Of a DNA stretch of 52,666 nt, positions 8,362 through 16,270 are shown piece after piece (the first letter of the stretch is position 1; each line of letters opens with the position of its first letter). The DNA is from an uncultured Ruminococcus sp. (GTDB lineage: Bacteria; Bacillota; Clostridia; Oscillospirales; Ruminococcaceae). The notes beneath the pieces were generated by a model. It was not told the DNA's origin. It searched no databases and was given only the letters and a program-made list of their open reading frames with translations. Both the position numbers and the translations under genes were made by a program. The stretch covers positions 1 through 52,666 of the forward strand of contig CADAHS010000014.1 of the NCBI GenBank assembly GCA_902787825.1. The letters run 5' to 3'.

Positions 8362-9057
8362 TCAGTTACCGTACTTTGCAGTACTGATCTTGATTCCAGG
8401 ACCCATTGTTGATGCTACAACAACGCTCTTGAGATACTGTCCCTTTGCAGCAGCCGGCTTTGCCTTTACGATAGCTCCGATAAGTGTCTCAAAGTTCTCG
8501 TTGAGCTTTTCTGCTCCGAATGAAGCCTTGCCGATCGGGCAGTGAATGATATTGGTCTTGTCAAGACGGTACTCGATCTTACCTGCCTTAGCCTCTGTTA
8601 CAGCCTTTGCTACGTCAGGTGTTACTGTACCTGCCTTCGGGTTTGGCATAAGTCCACGAGGTCCGAGGATTTTACCAAGACGTCCTACAACGCCCATCAT
8701 ATCAGGTGATGCAACTACTACGTCGAATTCCATCCAGTTTTCCTTCATGATCTTGTCAACAAGATCCATTCCGCCTACATAGTCAGCACCTGCCTCCTTG
8801 GCAGCATCGTACTTGTCCTCCTTGCAGAATACGCAGACTCTTACGGTCTTACCTGTTCCGTTCGGAAGTACTACAGCACCTCTTACCTGCTGATCGGCGT
8901 GTCTTGAGTCAACACCCAGACGAACGTGAAGCTCGATCGTTTCATCGAACTTTGCCTTCGCACCCTTAGCTGCAAGTTCAAGAGCCTCAGGAGCTTCATA
9001 TGCCTTAGTCTTGTCGATAGCCTTTACGCTGTCAACATACTTCTTGCCATGTTTCAT
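8362..9057 (-). CDS. rplA: 50S ribosomal protein L1
   Basis: L1 forms the mobile L1 stalk that helps eject E-site tRNA, and it represses its own operon by binding the rplK leader. The product is 231 aa, normal length. Typical blocks are MKHGKKY, the [23 protein letters not shown] segment, VVLPNGTGK, and the [20 protein letters not shown] signature. A GAGGAGG ribosome binding site precedes ATG. It is the last gene of rpmG-secE-nusG-rplK-rplA and ends at the terminator at 8301-8335. Confidence 0.98.
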   Translation of the reverse strand: MKHGKKYVDSVKAIDKTKAYEAPEALELAAKGAKAKFDETIELHVRLGVDSRHADQQVRGAVVLPNGTGKTVRVCVFCKEDKYDAAKEAGADYVGGMDLVDKIMKENWMEFDVVVASPDMMGVVGRLGKILGPRGLMPNPKAGTVTPDVAKAVTEAKAGKIEYRLDKTNIIHCPIGKASFGAEKLNENFETLIGAIVKAKPAAAKGQYLKSVVVASTMGPGIKISTAKYGN

Positions 9058-9131
9058 TAATTTTTCCTCCTCTTAAGTGGTAATACGGAATAATCCTCCC
9101 ACCCCTGCGTCATTATTTACGCAGCGATCGA

Positions 9132-9557
9132 TCAATCTTCAACTACAACGCCCATTGAACGGCATGTGCCTGCGATCATGCTCATTGCACTCTCAAGGCT
9201 TGATGCGTTCAGGTCAGGCATCTTCTGCTCTGCGATCTTCTGGATCTGCTCCTTGGTGATCTTAGCAACCTTCTTCTTGTTAGGTTCGCCTGATGCGTGC
9301 TCCAGCTTGCATGCCTTCTTGATAAGAACGGCTGCCGGTGGAGTCTTTGTGATAAATGTAAATGATCTGTCGGCATATACTGTGATTACAACCGGAATGA
9401 TAAGTCCTGCATCGTTCTTAGTTCTCTCGTTGAAATCCTTTGTGAATGCCATAATGTTTACACCGTGCTGACCGAGTGCCGGTCCTACCGGTGGTGCAGG
9501 AGTTGCCTTTCCTGCCGGGATCTGCAGCTTGATATAGCCTACTACCTTCTGTGCCAT
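9132..9557 (-). CDS. rplK: 50S ribosomal protein L11
   Basis: L11 shapes the GTPase-associated centre of the 50S subunit and binds thiostrepton together with 23S rRNA. The product is 141 aa from [23 protein letters not shown] six bases upstream fixes this start, rather than the upstream in-frame ATG that overlaps the ribosome binding site. The [20 protein letters not shown] motif and the C-terminal RNA-binding domain with TGTCRSMGV are present. Its leader carries an L1-type binding motif (9579-9612). Confidence 0.98.
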   Translation of the reverse strand: MAQKVVGYIKLQIPAGKATPAPPVGPALGQHGVNIMAFTKDFNERTKNDAGLIIPVVITVYADRSFTFITKTPPAAVLIKKACKLEHASGEPNKKKVAKITKEQIQKIAEQKMPDLNASSLESAMSMIAGTCRSMGVVVED

Positions 9558-9578
9558 TATTCGCACCTCCATAATTAA

Positions 9579-9612
9579 GTGGTCAGGCGAGTCACTTTTG
9601 CGACTCTCCCAC
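9579..9612 (-). promoter_or_regulatory. probable L1-binding leader element of rplKA
   Basis: On the minus strand GTGGGAG (9612-9606) and CCTGACCAC (9587-9579) flank a GAGTCGC/GTGACTC hairpin. This GTGGGAG ... CTGACCAC pair is the pattern used by bacterial rplK leaders to mimic the L1 site of 23S rRNA. It sits about 20 bases before the rplK start codon. Identity is by motif recall; binding is inferred. Confidence 0.6.
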
Positions 9613-9673
9613 GTTTTTGGAAGCCTTTATATTAATAAATATTGCTTCCGTTACGAATGATTTTCCCTTTCCC

Positions 9674-10204
9674 TCACGCTTCAGGCTTGACCTGGGTAAG
9701 CGGCAGGGTGACTGATGTTTCTCTGCCGAACATTGATACAAGCACGTCTGCGGTCTGTGCTTCAAGGTCGATCTTCTCGACTTTGCCCACAAATCCTTCA
9801 AACGATCCGCCTGTTACCTCGACATTGTCGCCAACCTTGAAGTTTACGGTGACATTCTCGCTTCTCTTGGTCTCTACGCCCAACGCCCTGACTTCCTTCT
9901 CAGAAAGCGGTACAGGCTTGCTTGCAGGACCTACGAATCCCGTTACACCTCTTGTGTTTCTGACAATGTACCATGACTCATCTGTCAGCACCATTTTCAC
10001 CAGCACATAGCTTGGGAACAGCTTCTTTTCAACTTCAGTGGTCTTATTCTCCTTGACCTCGGTCACGATCTCCGTAGGGATCCTCACCTCGGGGATAAGC
10101 TCCTGAAGCTTTCGGTTCTCAACGACCTTCTCAATATTCTCCGCAACCTTATTCTCATATCCCGAATAAGTATGCACAACATACCATTTTGCTTCTTCTG
10201 ACAT
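9674..10204 (-). CDS. nusG: transcription termination/antitermination factor NusG
   Basis: NusG binds RNA polymerase and couples elongation to pausing, Rho or ribosomes. The 176-aa product starts MSEEAKWYVVHTYSGYENKVAENIE; GGAGGTC eight bases upstream fixes this start. The NGN domain (about 1-115, including RNTRGVTGFVG) and the C-terminal KOW domain (VGDNVEVTGGSFEGFVGKV) are both intact. It lies between secE and rplK as in most bacteria. Confidence 0.98.
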   Translation of the reverse strand: MSEEAKWYVVHTYSGYENKVAENIEKVVENRKLQELIPEVRIPTEIVTEVKENKTTEVEKKLFPSYVLVKMVLTDESWYIVRNTRGVTGFVGPASKPVPLSEKEVRALGVETKRSENVTVNFKVGDNVEVTGGSFEGFVGKVEKIDLEAQTADVLVSMFGRETSVTLPLTQVKPEA

Positions 10205-10250
10205 GCTTTTGACCTCCATATCTCGAAGTTGTCTTAAACCTGATAGGATC

Positions 10251-10514
10251 TTACTTTCCTATCTTCAGGATAGCCTGGATCGCATACCAAAGACCTGTGT
10301 CAACTGCAAACAGGAAAAGTCCCGTGAACGCCATTACGCCCATTACTATACCTGTATTGTTGATGACTTTCTTCTTTGTCGGCCAGACGACCTTCTTCAT
10401 CTCACTTCTGAGCTCTTTGAAGTAACGTCTGATACCGCCTTTTTTCCTCGGCACTTTGGACACTGCTTTTTTAGCCTTATCCTTTGCAGACTTAGTAACA
10501 TCATTCTTAGCCAT
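10251..10514 (-). CDS. secE: preprotein translocase subunit SecE
   Basis: SecE clamps SecY in the membrane protein-conducting channel. The 87-aa product has a basic Lys-rich N-terminus (about 1-27), the amphipathic surface helix with RYFKELRSEMKKVVWPTKKKV, and one C-terminal transmembrane helix (about 57-80). This is the one-helix form typical of Firmicutes with a longer charged N-tail. It lies between rpmG and nusG. Confidence 0.96.
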   Translation of the reverse strand: MAKNDVTKSAKDKAKKAVSKVPRKKGGIRRYFKELRSEMKKVVWPTKKKVINNTGIVMGVMAFTGLFLFAVDTGLWYAIQAILKIGK

Positions 10515-10537
10515 TATTCATAGCTCCTTTCTGACTA

Positions 10538-10687
10538 TTACTTAGTCTCTTTGTGAAGAGTATGCTTCTTACAGAACTTGCAATACTTGTTCATTTCAAG
10601 TCTGTCAGGATCATTCTTCTTGTTCTTTTTTGTGTTGTAATTTCTCTGCTTACATTCTGTACATGCAAGTGTGATCTTTACTCTCAT
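10538..10687 (-). CDS. rpmG: 50S ribosomal protein L33
   Basis: A 49-residue protein beginning [19 protein letters not shown] and ending [16 protein letters not shown]. The two Cys-X2-Cys pairs show the zinc-binding (C+) form of L33. It has a GGAGGTG ribosome binding site. It is the first gene of the secE-nusG-rplKA operon, preceded by a leader of about 150 bases and a consensus promoter. Confidence 0.95.
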   Translation of the reverse strand: MRVKITLACTECKQRNYNTKKNKKNDPDRLEMNKYCKFCKKHTLHKETK

Positions 10688-10839
10688 TTCGGCACCTCCT
10701 GACGAAATTTGTACTCCGCAAGAACACCCGGAGCACGTCTGCCTCCCTCATTCAAAGTCCATTCGGGCTTCCGAGGTAACTTATGATCTTTTCGCACCCT
10801 TTAAAAAAGGACACAAAAAAATAGACCTCACAAAGAGGT
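10688..10839 (-). other. long 5' leader of rpmG-secE-nusG
   Basis: About 150 transcribed but untranslated bases lie between the promoter and rpmG. Near the start, ACCTC/GAGGT forms a 5-bp hairpin followed by CTATTTTTTT, a weak attenuator-like structure (10811-10840). Close to the gene, GTGCTCCG pairs with CGGAGTAC (loop of 10, near 10709-10735). I recognise no known leader family. Regulation by early termination is possible but unproven. Confidence 0.35.
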
Positions 10840-10845
10840 AAATAT

Positions 10846-10874
10846 AGTATACCTCATTTGCATTGTTTTGTCAA
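10846..10874 (-). promoter_or_regulatory. sigma-A promoter of rpmG-secE-nusG-rplKA
   Basis: Consensus TTGACA (10874-10869), exactly 17 bases, then TATACT (10851-10846) on the minus strand. Confidence 0.92.
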
Positions 10875-10941
10875 GCTTTTTTTCGCTGTTTTTTTATTTT
10901 TTCACATTTAGTTTTTCAGATCTCCGCACCACTCGGGCATT

Positions 10942-11032
10942 GGGGGGGGGCAAACGGCGAGCGTTTGCTCGCTCGCAGGGGCGGCTGCGCCGCCCCTGCG
11001 TTCCGCCGCCCAAAGGGCTGCGGCGTTTGCCC
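10942..11032. repeat. GC-rich multi-hairpin element at a stop codon (copy 1)
   Basis: The element is bounded by GGGGGGGGCAAAC and GTTTGCCC, which are complementary. Inside are three further hairpins: GCGAGC/GCTCGC, AGGGGCGGC/GCCGCCCCT, and CCGC-CCC/GGG-GCGG. It begins immediately after the TAA of the minus-strand gene at 11033. A similar element with the same ends but different inner stems lies at the gltX stop codon (16181-16270). Confidence 0.65.
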
Positions 11033-11314
11033 TTATGAGACCTTCAGCCACGCACAAGCGATGTCCAGCGCTTCGTAAAGGCTATCCTTCTTGGCAGTCT
11101 TGACGATAGCCTCCAGAGGGCTGATAGTCATATCCGTGGACATTTTTCTTATCATCACTTTATCAGCAATCTCAAGCTCGCCGACCTTTTTGGTGCTTGT
11201 GATCTCCATCTGTACAACGAATTCGTCGTACATATTTCCAAAATAGAGCTGATTACCCTTTCTCACAAGCGGTAGTCCCTTGTAGGTGAAAAATGCATTT
11301 TTTTCTTTTGCCAT
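11033..11314 (-). CDS. conserved-looking hypothetical protein, 93 aa
   Basis: I do not recognise this small soluble protein. The sequence MAKEKNAFFTYKGLPLVRKG, with alternating hydrophobic residues and several short strands followed by a C-terminal helix (LYEALDIACAWLK), suggests a compact alpha/beta or split-barrel fold. AAGGAGGAACGATC precedes the ATG, so it is clearly translated. It has no membrane segment or metal-binding motif. It stands alone between the Gld-type operon and a GC-rich hairpin element that abuts its stop codon. Confidence 0.7.
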   Translation of the reverse strand: MAKEKNAFFTYKGLPLVRKGNQLYFGNMYDEFVVQMEITSTKKVGELEIADKVMIRKMSTDMTISPLEAIVKTAKKDSLYEALDIACAWLKVS

Positions 11315-11387
11315 GATCGTTCCTCCTTATTCTGTGCAGTATGTTTATTGTATACCGCTTTGTCTGAATTTTTTGTCTTATCGTGAA

Positions 11388-12854
11388 TTAAAAATCTGTG
11401 CGGAGAGTTTTGCCGTCCGCCAGGGCATTTATGTCAGCGGTGACTGCGTCTGCCCAGCTTTGCGGCACAAAGTATGACATCTTTGCATTGACCCTTGCGC
11501 CATAGCCTTCGCCCGTTTTTACAAGCTCAAGCCTGTCAGCTGTCCCGTCATTTTTGTTATAAACAACGGTGAGCTTTGCGTCGCCCTTAACATCTTCGGT
11601 AAATATTTTATTCGTCGGACATTTCATGAGCAGCTCATAGAACTGTCTGAACTTATATATCTCAAGCTCTTTTTCACCGCACTTCACCGATACGGTTCGC
11701 ATCTTGGAAATATCTTCGTTTATTCTTGTATTGTCGCCGCCCTCGTTGGTGATAACATACTCGGTCTTTTTTCCGTCAGCGGTTATCTCAACACTTCTGA
11801 GGTTGACAAGATAATTCGGAAGCATCACTTCTGAGATAAGCTCCTGTGCGGTGATCTCCACCCACGGAAGATACTGCTTTGCAACGGCATAGATACACTC
11901 GGTATCGCTGCTGCCTTTGATAAAGCAATAGTACTTTTCCTGCTCACTGCTGTCGTCTCGCTTGACTGCGTTTCCGATAAACAGCGTAAGATCCACCGTA
12001 CCCTCCTTAAAGCTGACGGTAACAGCAGGCTCTTTCAGCCCGTACTCGGCAAGCTTTGTATCGTCCGGTCTGATACACTCACAATACTGTGCGTTGAGTC
12101 CGTAAAGTCCATTGACAGTTGCTGACGCCTTTTGCATATCAAGTTCAGCCTTTATCGGCAAGCTCATCTGCCACCTGCCTGAATTGCGCTGAACAACAAT
12201 GTCAGCTGAGCCTTTTTTGCCGACCGTGAGCTTTGCGTCCAGAGTTTCGGTGGCTTCCGACACGGGTGTCATTACCGTTGAAACAAAGTCCTCAGCCTTT
12301 CCCGTGAGATATGTTCTGACGCTGCTTTCCACCAGCCAGACCTTATCGCTCCCCTGCACCGATGCATACACATACCTCTCATCTCCGGGTGAAACATCAC
12401 CGATAAGCACTCTCACCTTAGTCGAGTCTTTATATACTATCTCGCCAACACCTTCGGGCTGGTCAAGTCCGTACTTTCCAAGGTCAGCTGCGTCCTGCTC
12501 TACAAGCTTATATGGATGTATGCTTTTGCACAACGTTATCAGGGCGTTTGCGAGCCTGACATCCTGTTTTATCCCTTTAAGCTCGATTATCTGCGGAATG
12601 CCGTTTGAAGTCACCTCGGCAGTATAGCTTTTGCCGCCTGAGGTCACAGTGACAGAGGCGATGTCCTCACGAGAGGTAATATAACCGCTGTTATGGCTGA
12701 ACTCATGCTGTGAGGCTTGCTGCGAGCTTTGCTCATCTTGTGTGTGCTCGTGCATACTCTCACTGTTATCCGACAGCGACATAAAGACGATCGCTCCCGC
12801 AAAGACGGCACAGCAGACAAGCCCTGCGATTATACCGATGATCTTGTTTTTCAT
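11388..12854 (-). CDS. DUF4340-type protein of a Gld-like ABC system
   Basis: A 488-aa protein with an N-terminal membrane anchor (about residues 4-26), a low-complexity Gln/Ser/His linker (about 32-55), then two related units. Each holds a segment of the type LGKYGLDQPEG or LAEYGLKEPAV followed by a strand-rich block ending near YLTG or YLPW. This duplicated arrangement is typical of DUF4340, a family found next to GldF/GldG-like ABC subunits. It probably sits on the outer face of the membrane as an accessory subunit. It is the last gene of the operon, after the GldG-like gene. Substrate unknown. Confidence 0.75.
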   Translation of the reverse strand: MKNKIIGIIAGLVCCAVFAGAIVFMSLSDNSESMHEHTQDEQSSQQASQHEFSHNSGYITSREDIASVTVTSGGKSYTAEVTSNGIPQIIELKGIKQDVRLANALITLCKSIHPYKLVEQDAADLGKYGLDQPEGVGEIVYKDSTKVRVLIGDVSPGDERYVYASVQGSDKVWLVESSVRTYLTGKAEDFVSTVMTPVSEATETLDAKLTVGKKGSADIVVQRNSGRWQMSLPIKAELDMQKASATVNGLYGLNAQYCECIRPDDTKLAEYGLKEPAVTVSFKEGTVDLTLFIGNAVKRDDSSEQEKYYCFIKGSSDTECIYAVAKQYLPWVEITAQELISEVMLPNYLVNLRSVEITADGKKTEYVITNEGGDNTRINEDISKMRTVSVKCGEKELEIYKFRQFYELLMKCPTNKIFTEDVKGDAKLTVVYNKNDGTADRLELVKTGEGYGARVNAKMSYFVPQSWADAVTADINALADGKTLRTDF

Positions 12855-12922
12855 TTTACCTTACCTTTAACGCAAGCAGCCGCCTCTTTTACGGATCTTC
12901 CGGGAGGCGATGCCCATGATTA

Positions 12923-14482
12923 TCATCTGCGTTTTCTTCTTATGCAGATCACTATTCCAGTTGCTGCCACAGCCACAGGTACAGCGAGTATAAACAACCA
13001 TTTGAGCACTGTTTTCTCGCCCTCATTGATATCAAAGACGCTGTCCTTTATGACCTTTGGCTCTATTCTGAAACCGGGATCCTTTCCTGTCAGCTTGCTG
13101 AAAATGGTGAGGATCATATCCCTGTTGCTGTAATTTCCATACGCCATGAACTGGTCTTCAGCGATAGAGGACGTTCCGAAAAGCACGATGCTGCTGCCGT
13201 TTGTTTCATTTGTTCCTAATGCTGCATAGCACTGTTTACTATCTTCAAGCACCTTGAACTCGTTATTGACCAAAGCTGCGATATCAGCGGTATAGCCGTT
13301 ATCTGTGCTGGAAAGCAGTTTTTGCACCTTGACTGACGAATCCGCTGTGTCCACAGTATTTACCGGCCTTGACTGGGCGATAAGTATCTGCGGGTCAGAT
13401 GTTTGCATATTATCGGAAAGAAGCTGTGAAACCTCTCCTGCAAGAGTATAGTACGGTTGATTATAGTAGTTGTCCTGCTTACTTTCGCATACCACGCCCT
13501 CGCCCACTGATAAGCCGTACTTGTTCAGCACGCTTCCAAGTACAGGGGCGTTGACCTGTGCGGCGTGGGAAAAACATATCAGCTGCTTGCTGCCTTTGCT
13601 CAGAAAGCTCGTGAGCTTATCTGCGTCGGGCTGCATATAGTCCGTTTGCGGAGCAGGTATCACAGCTACATCAATATTCTCGGGAATCTCTTCTTTGGTG
13701 ATATCCACCGTCGTAAGATCATATCCGTTTGCTTCAAGCAGAGTTTTCATATAGCTGAGATCTCCAAGCTCGTTTCTTCCTGTGAGAAATGCGATATGCA
13801 CGGGTTTTGGGTCGGTAACAGCAATGAGCGCTGAGGTAAACGCCGTTTCGGCATTTGACGACTCGATATAGCTTGAAAAATACTGCACAAATGAAGTCTG
13901 CGAGCCTTCGAGGTTTTTGCGTGCATAAGACTGAACAGTAAAGCCTGAGTTTGAGAGGCTCTGGACGAGCTGATCGTTAAAATTCACAAGCTCCGAAACG
14001 CCGACCTTTCTTGTGCGGTTCATCTGCTTGCCATCTATCTCGGTGCGGGTCTCAAACACGATATCCATATCCCCGACATCGGTATATGACCGCACTATAT
14101 CAGGATTTTTGTCGATATCCACATACCTGTAAGATATATGGCGGTTGGTACGGCAATAGTTTTTCAAAAGCTCCGCTGCCTGCTTATTATACGGGTAGTT
14201 GAAATTCTCAAACGTATTCTCATCGGAGAAGATCGTCACAAGCACGTCGGTATCTATCTTATTGACGTATTCAAGCGACTTGTCAGAGATGGTATATCTC
14301 TTTTCGCCTGTCAGATCCACGCTCAGCGGATAACGGTCAAAAAACATCGTTGCCGCAGCATTTGCAAGCACGACTGCTGCAACTACGACCACTGTGAGTA
14401 TCAAAGAGAGCGTTGAGTGCTTGAGCCGGGCTGACAAGCCTTTTTTCTTTTTTTCGGGGGAGATCTTTTTACTTTCCTTCAC
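12923..14482 (-). CDS. GldG-like ABC transport auxiliary protein
   Basis: A protein of about 519 aa with transmembrane helices near both ends (about 26-50 and 490-512) and a large extracytoplasmic region between. The early block RYTISDKSLEYVNKIDTDV, followed by a strand-helix domain with VHIAFLTGRNELGD and VAVIPAPQTDY, fits the GldG/ABC-transport-auxiliary family (DUF-type Gtr-like fold). The stop of the permease is about 10 bases upstream. I prefer the GTG at 14482 because GGGGG lies about 8 bases before it; another GTG at 14488 is too close. In Bacteroidetes GldG works with GldA and GldF in gliding, but here only an envelope-related export role can be inferred. Confidence 0.8.
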   Translation of the reverse strand: MKESKKISPEKKKKGLSARLKHSTLSLILTVVVVAAVVLANAAATMFFDRYPLSVDLTGEKRYTISDKSLEYVNKIDTDVLVTIFSDENTFENFNYPYNKQAAELLKNYCRTNRHISYRYVDIDKNPDIVRSYTDVGDMDIVFETRTEIDGKQMNRTRKVGVSELVNFNDQLVQSLSNSGFTVQSYARKNLEGSQTSFVQYFSSYIESSNAETAFTSALIAVTDPKPVHIAFLTGRNELGDLSYMKTLLEANGYDLTTVDITKEEIPENIDVAVIPAPQTDYMQPDADKLTSFLSKGSKQLICFSHAAQVNAPVLGSVLNKYGLSVGEGVVCESKQDNYYNQPYYTLAGEVSQLLSDNMQTSDPQILIAQSRPVNTVDTADSSVKVQKLLSSTDNGYTADIAALVNNEFKVLEDSKQCYAALGTNETNGSSIVLFGTSSIAEDQFMAYGNYSNRDMILTIFSKLTGKDPGFRIEPKVIKDSVFDINEGEKTVLKWLFILAVPVAVAATGIVICIRRKRR

Positions 14483-14494
14483 AAGCACACCCCC

Positions 14495-15199
14495 TTAGCT
14501 GTATCTTCGCTTTTCCGTGAGCCTTACGGTCAGGAAAAGGAACACAAAAACCGCACTTATGAAAAACAGAACATTTGAAATATCGAATATTCCGTAGGTA
14601 AAAGCGTAATATCTTTCAGAAAACGCAAGTTTATCCGCAATTTTTGAAAGAAACTCAAATGGCAGCTTGGAGCCTATTGCCGAAAGGAAGCTGACGCACA
14701 TCAGCACGCCAAAGCACATTACAGCTGACACGGGCTGGCTTTCGGTGCAGCAGGAGCAGAAGATACCTATGGCTATAAATGATGCTCCGAGCAAAGCAAG
14801 TCCTATGAGATTGCCCAGCACAACACTCCAGTCCGGTGATGAATATATCCATGTTACCAGAGCCATTACAAGCGTTATACTTATTGCTGCGAGGTAAACG
14901 GTAAAGGCTGCAAGGAATTTTCCTGCGACGATGCCGGTGATGCTCACAGGTGAAGTCAGCAGGCACTGATCTGTTCTGGAACGCCGTTCCTCTGCCATTG
15001 TCCTCATTGTGAGTATAGGGATCACTACTACAAGAATTATGATAAGGGAGCTGAACAGCATATCCATTCTTGTTTTGCCCTCTGAGAGGCTGGTCACATA
15101 GAACATCAGCCCTGCATAGCAATAAAACATTGCAAGAAACACATAACCTATCGGTGTTACAAAATAGCTTTTCAGCTCACGTTTGAATACAGCACCCAC
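14495..15199 (-). CDS. ABC-2 type permease (GldF-like)
   Basis: A 234-aa integral membrane protein with about six hydrophobic segments, typical of ABC-2 permeases. Family signs are the N-terminal FKRELKSYFVTPIGYVFLA amphipathic start and a cytoplasmic loop LTMRTMAEERRSRTDQCLLTSP after the second helix. It begins with GTG just 2 bases after the ATPase stop, indicating coupling. It forms the channel of the Gld-type exporter with the ATPase upstream. Confidence 0.85.
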   Translation of the reverse strand: MGAVFKRELKSYFVTPIGYVFLAMFYCYAGLMFYVTSLSEGKTRMDMLFSSLIIILVVVIPILTMRTMAEERRSRTDQCLLTSPVSITGIVAGKFLAAFTVYLAAISITLVMALVTWIYSSPDWSVVLGNLIGLALLGASFIAIGIFCSCCTESQPVSAVMCFGVLMCVSFLSAIGSKLPFEFLSKIADKLAFSERYYAFTYGIFDISNVLFFISAVFVFLFLTVRLTEKRRYS

Positions 15200-15201
15200 G
15201 G

Positions 15202-16152
15202 TCAGCGCACCTCCTTTTGTACGTCGTCGCCCTCGGTGAGTCTGATAAATATCTCCTCAAGGGTCGGCTTTGAGGTACGCATTTCAAGAATGCACCAGCC
15301 GCCTTTTGCGGCACAGGCGAAAACATCTCTGCGGACATCAGTATCCTTATGGGTTTTGAGCACAAAGCTGTTCACGCCGTCCTTGGATTTAACACTGCTG
15401 ACTTTTTCAACGCCCTTGAGCTTATGAAGTTCAGCCTTGATCTTTTCTTTTTCGCCCTCTGCGGTAACATAGACATTTCTTTGGTCGTCAAACCGTGAGA
15501 GGATATTCTCCTCGGTATCGTCCGCAACGATCTTACCGTGGTCGATAACGACGATCCTGTCGCAGACCGCCTGGATCTCGGTAAGGATATGCGACGAGAG
15601 TATCACGGTATGCCTTTTGCCAAGTTTTTTTATAAGTGTCCGGATCTCGATTATCTGCTTTGGATCAAGCCCGACGGTCGGCTCGTCAAGAATAAGTATC
15701 TTTGGGTCGCCCACAAGTGCCTGGGCGAAGCCTACTCTTTGTTTATAGCCCTTTGAGAGATTGCGTATCAATCTGCTGCTGACGCTGCCTACACCGGTGA
15801 GCGTGCAGATATCATTCAGATGTGACAGCTTTGGAAGCTTGCATTTTTTTAGCTCGTACACAAAGCTGAGGTACTCATTCACGGTCATATCAGGGTAAAG
15901 CGGTGGGATCTCCGGAAGATAGCCCATTTCCTTTTTTGCCTTTGCAGGCTGATCGGTGATATTGCAGCCGTCGATGAGCACTGAACCTGACGAAGCAGAG
16001 ATATACCCGGTGATGATATTCATTGCTGTTGTTTTTCCCGCTCCGTTTGGTCCGAGAAATCCCAGTATCTCGTTATCGTTCGCATTGAAGGACACATCGC
16101 TGAGGGCTTTATGAGAGCCATAGCTTTTGGTGATATTCTTAACCTCTACCAT
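15202..16152 (-). CDS. ABC transporter ATP-binding protein (GldA-like)
   Basis: A 316-aa ATPase beginning MVEVKNITKSYGSHKALSDV. Walker A is GFLGPNGAGKTT, signature LSKGYKQRVGFAQ, Walker B ILILDEPTVGLDP, and the H-loop Ser-Ser-His is present. A C-terminal domain of about 80 residues follows, as in ABC-2 drug/GldA-type ATPases. GAGGAGG seven bases before the ATG at 16152 fixes the start; an in-frame extension upstream is only translation of the GC-rich repeat. It heads an operon with permease, GldG-like and DUF4340 proteins. Confidence 0.9.
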   Translation of the reverse strand: MVEVKNITKSYGSHKALSDVSFNANDNEILGFLGPNGAGKTTAMNIITGYISASSGSVLIDGCNITDQPAKAKKEMGYLPEIPPLYPDMTVNEYLSFVYELKKCKLPKLSHLNDICTLTGVGSVSSRLIRNLSKGYKQRVGFAQALVGDPKILILDEPTVGLDPKQIIEIRTLIKKLGKRHTVILSSHILTEIQAVCDRIVVIDHGKIVADDTEENILSRFDDQRNVYVTAEGEKEKIKAELHKLKGVEKVSSVKSKDGVNSFVLKTHKDTDVRRDVFACAAKGGWCILEMRTSKPTLEEIFIRLTEGDDVQKEVR

Positions 16153-16180
16153 GATCGTATCCTCCTCTCGCAGTTTTTCT

Positions 16181-16270
16181 TGTGGGGGGGCAAACCACGG
16201 CACCGCAGGTGCCGCCGGTGGTGCCGCAAGCGGCACCACCTTGCTTTTCTCGCAGAGAAAAGGGTTTGCC
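16181..16270. repeat. GC-rich multi-hairpin element at a stop codon (copy 2)
   Basis: It has the same complementary ends as 10942-11032 (GGGGGGGCAAACC and GGTTTGCCC), with three different inner hairpins: GGCACC/GGTGCC, GGTGCCGC/GCGGCACC, and CTTTTCTC/GAGAAAAG. It starts directly after the gltX TAG and separates gltX from the Gld-type operon, so it may limit read-through or stabilise the gltX 3' end. Confidence 0.65.
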
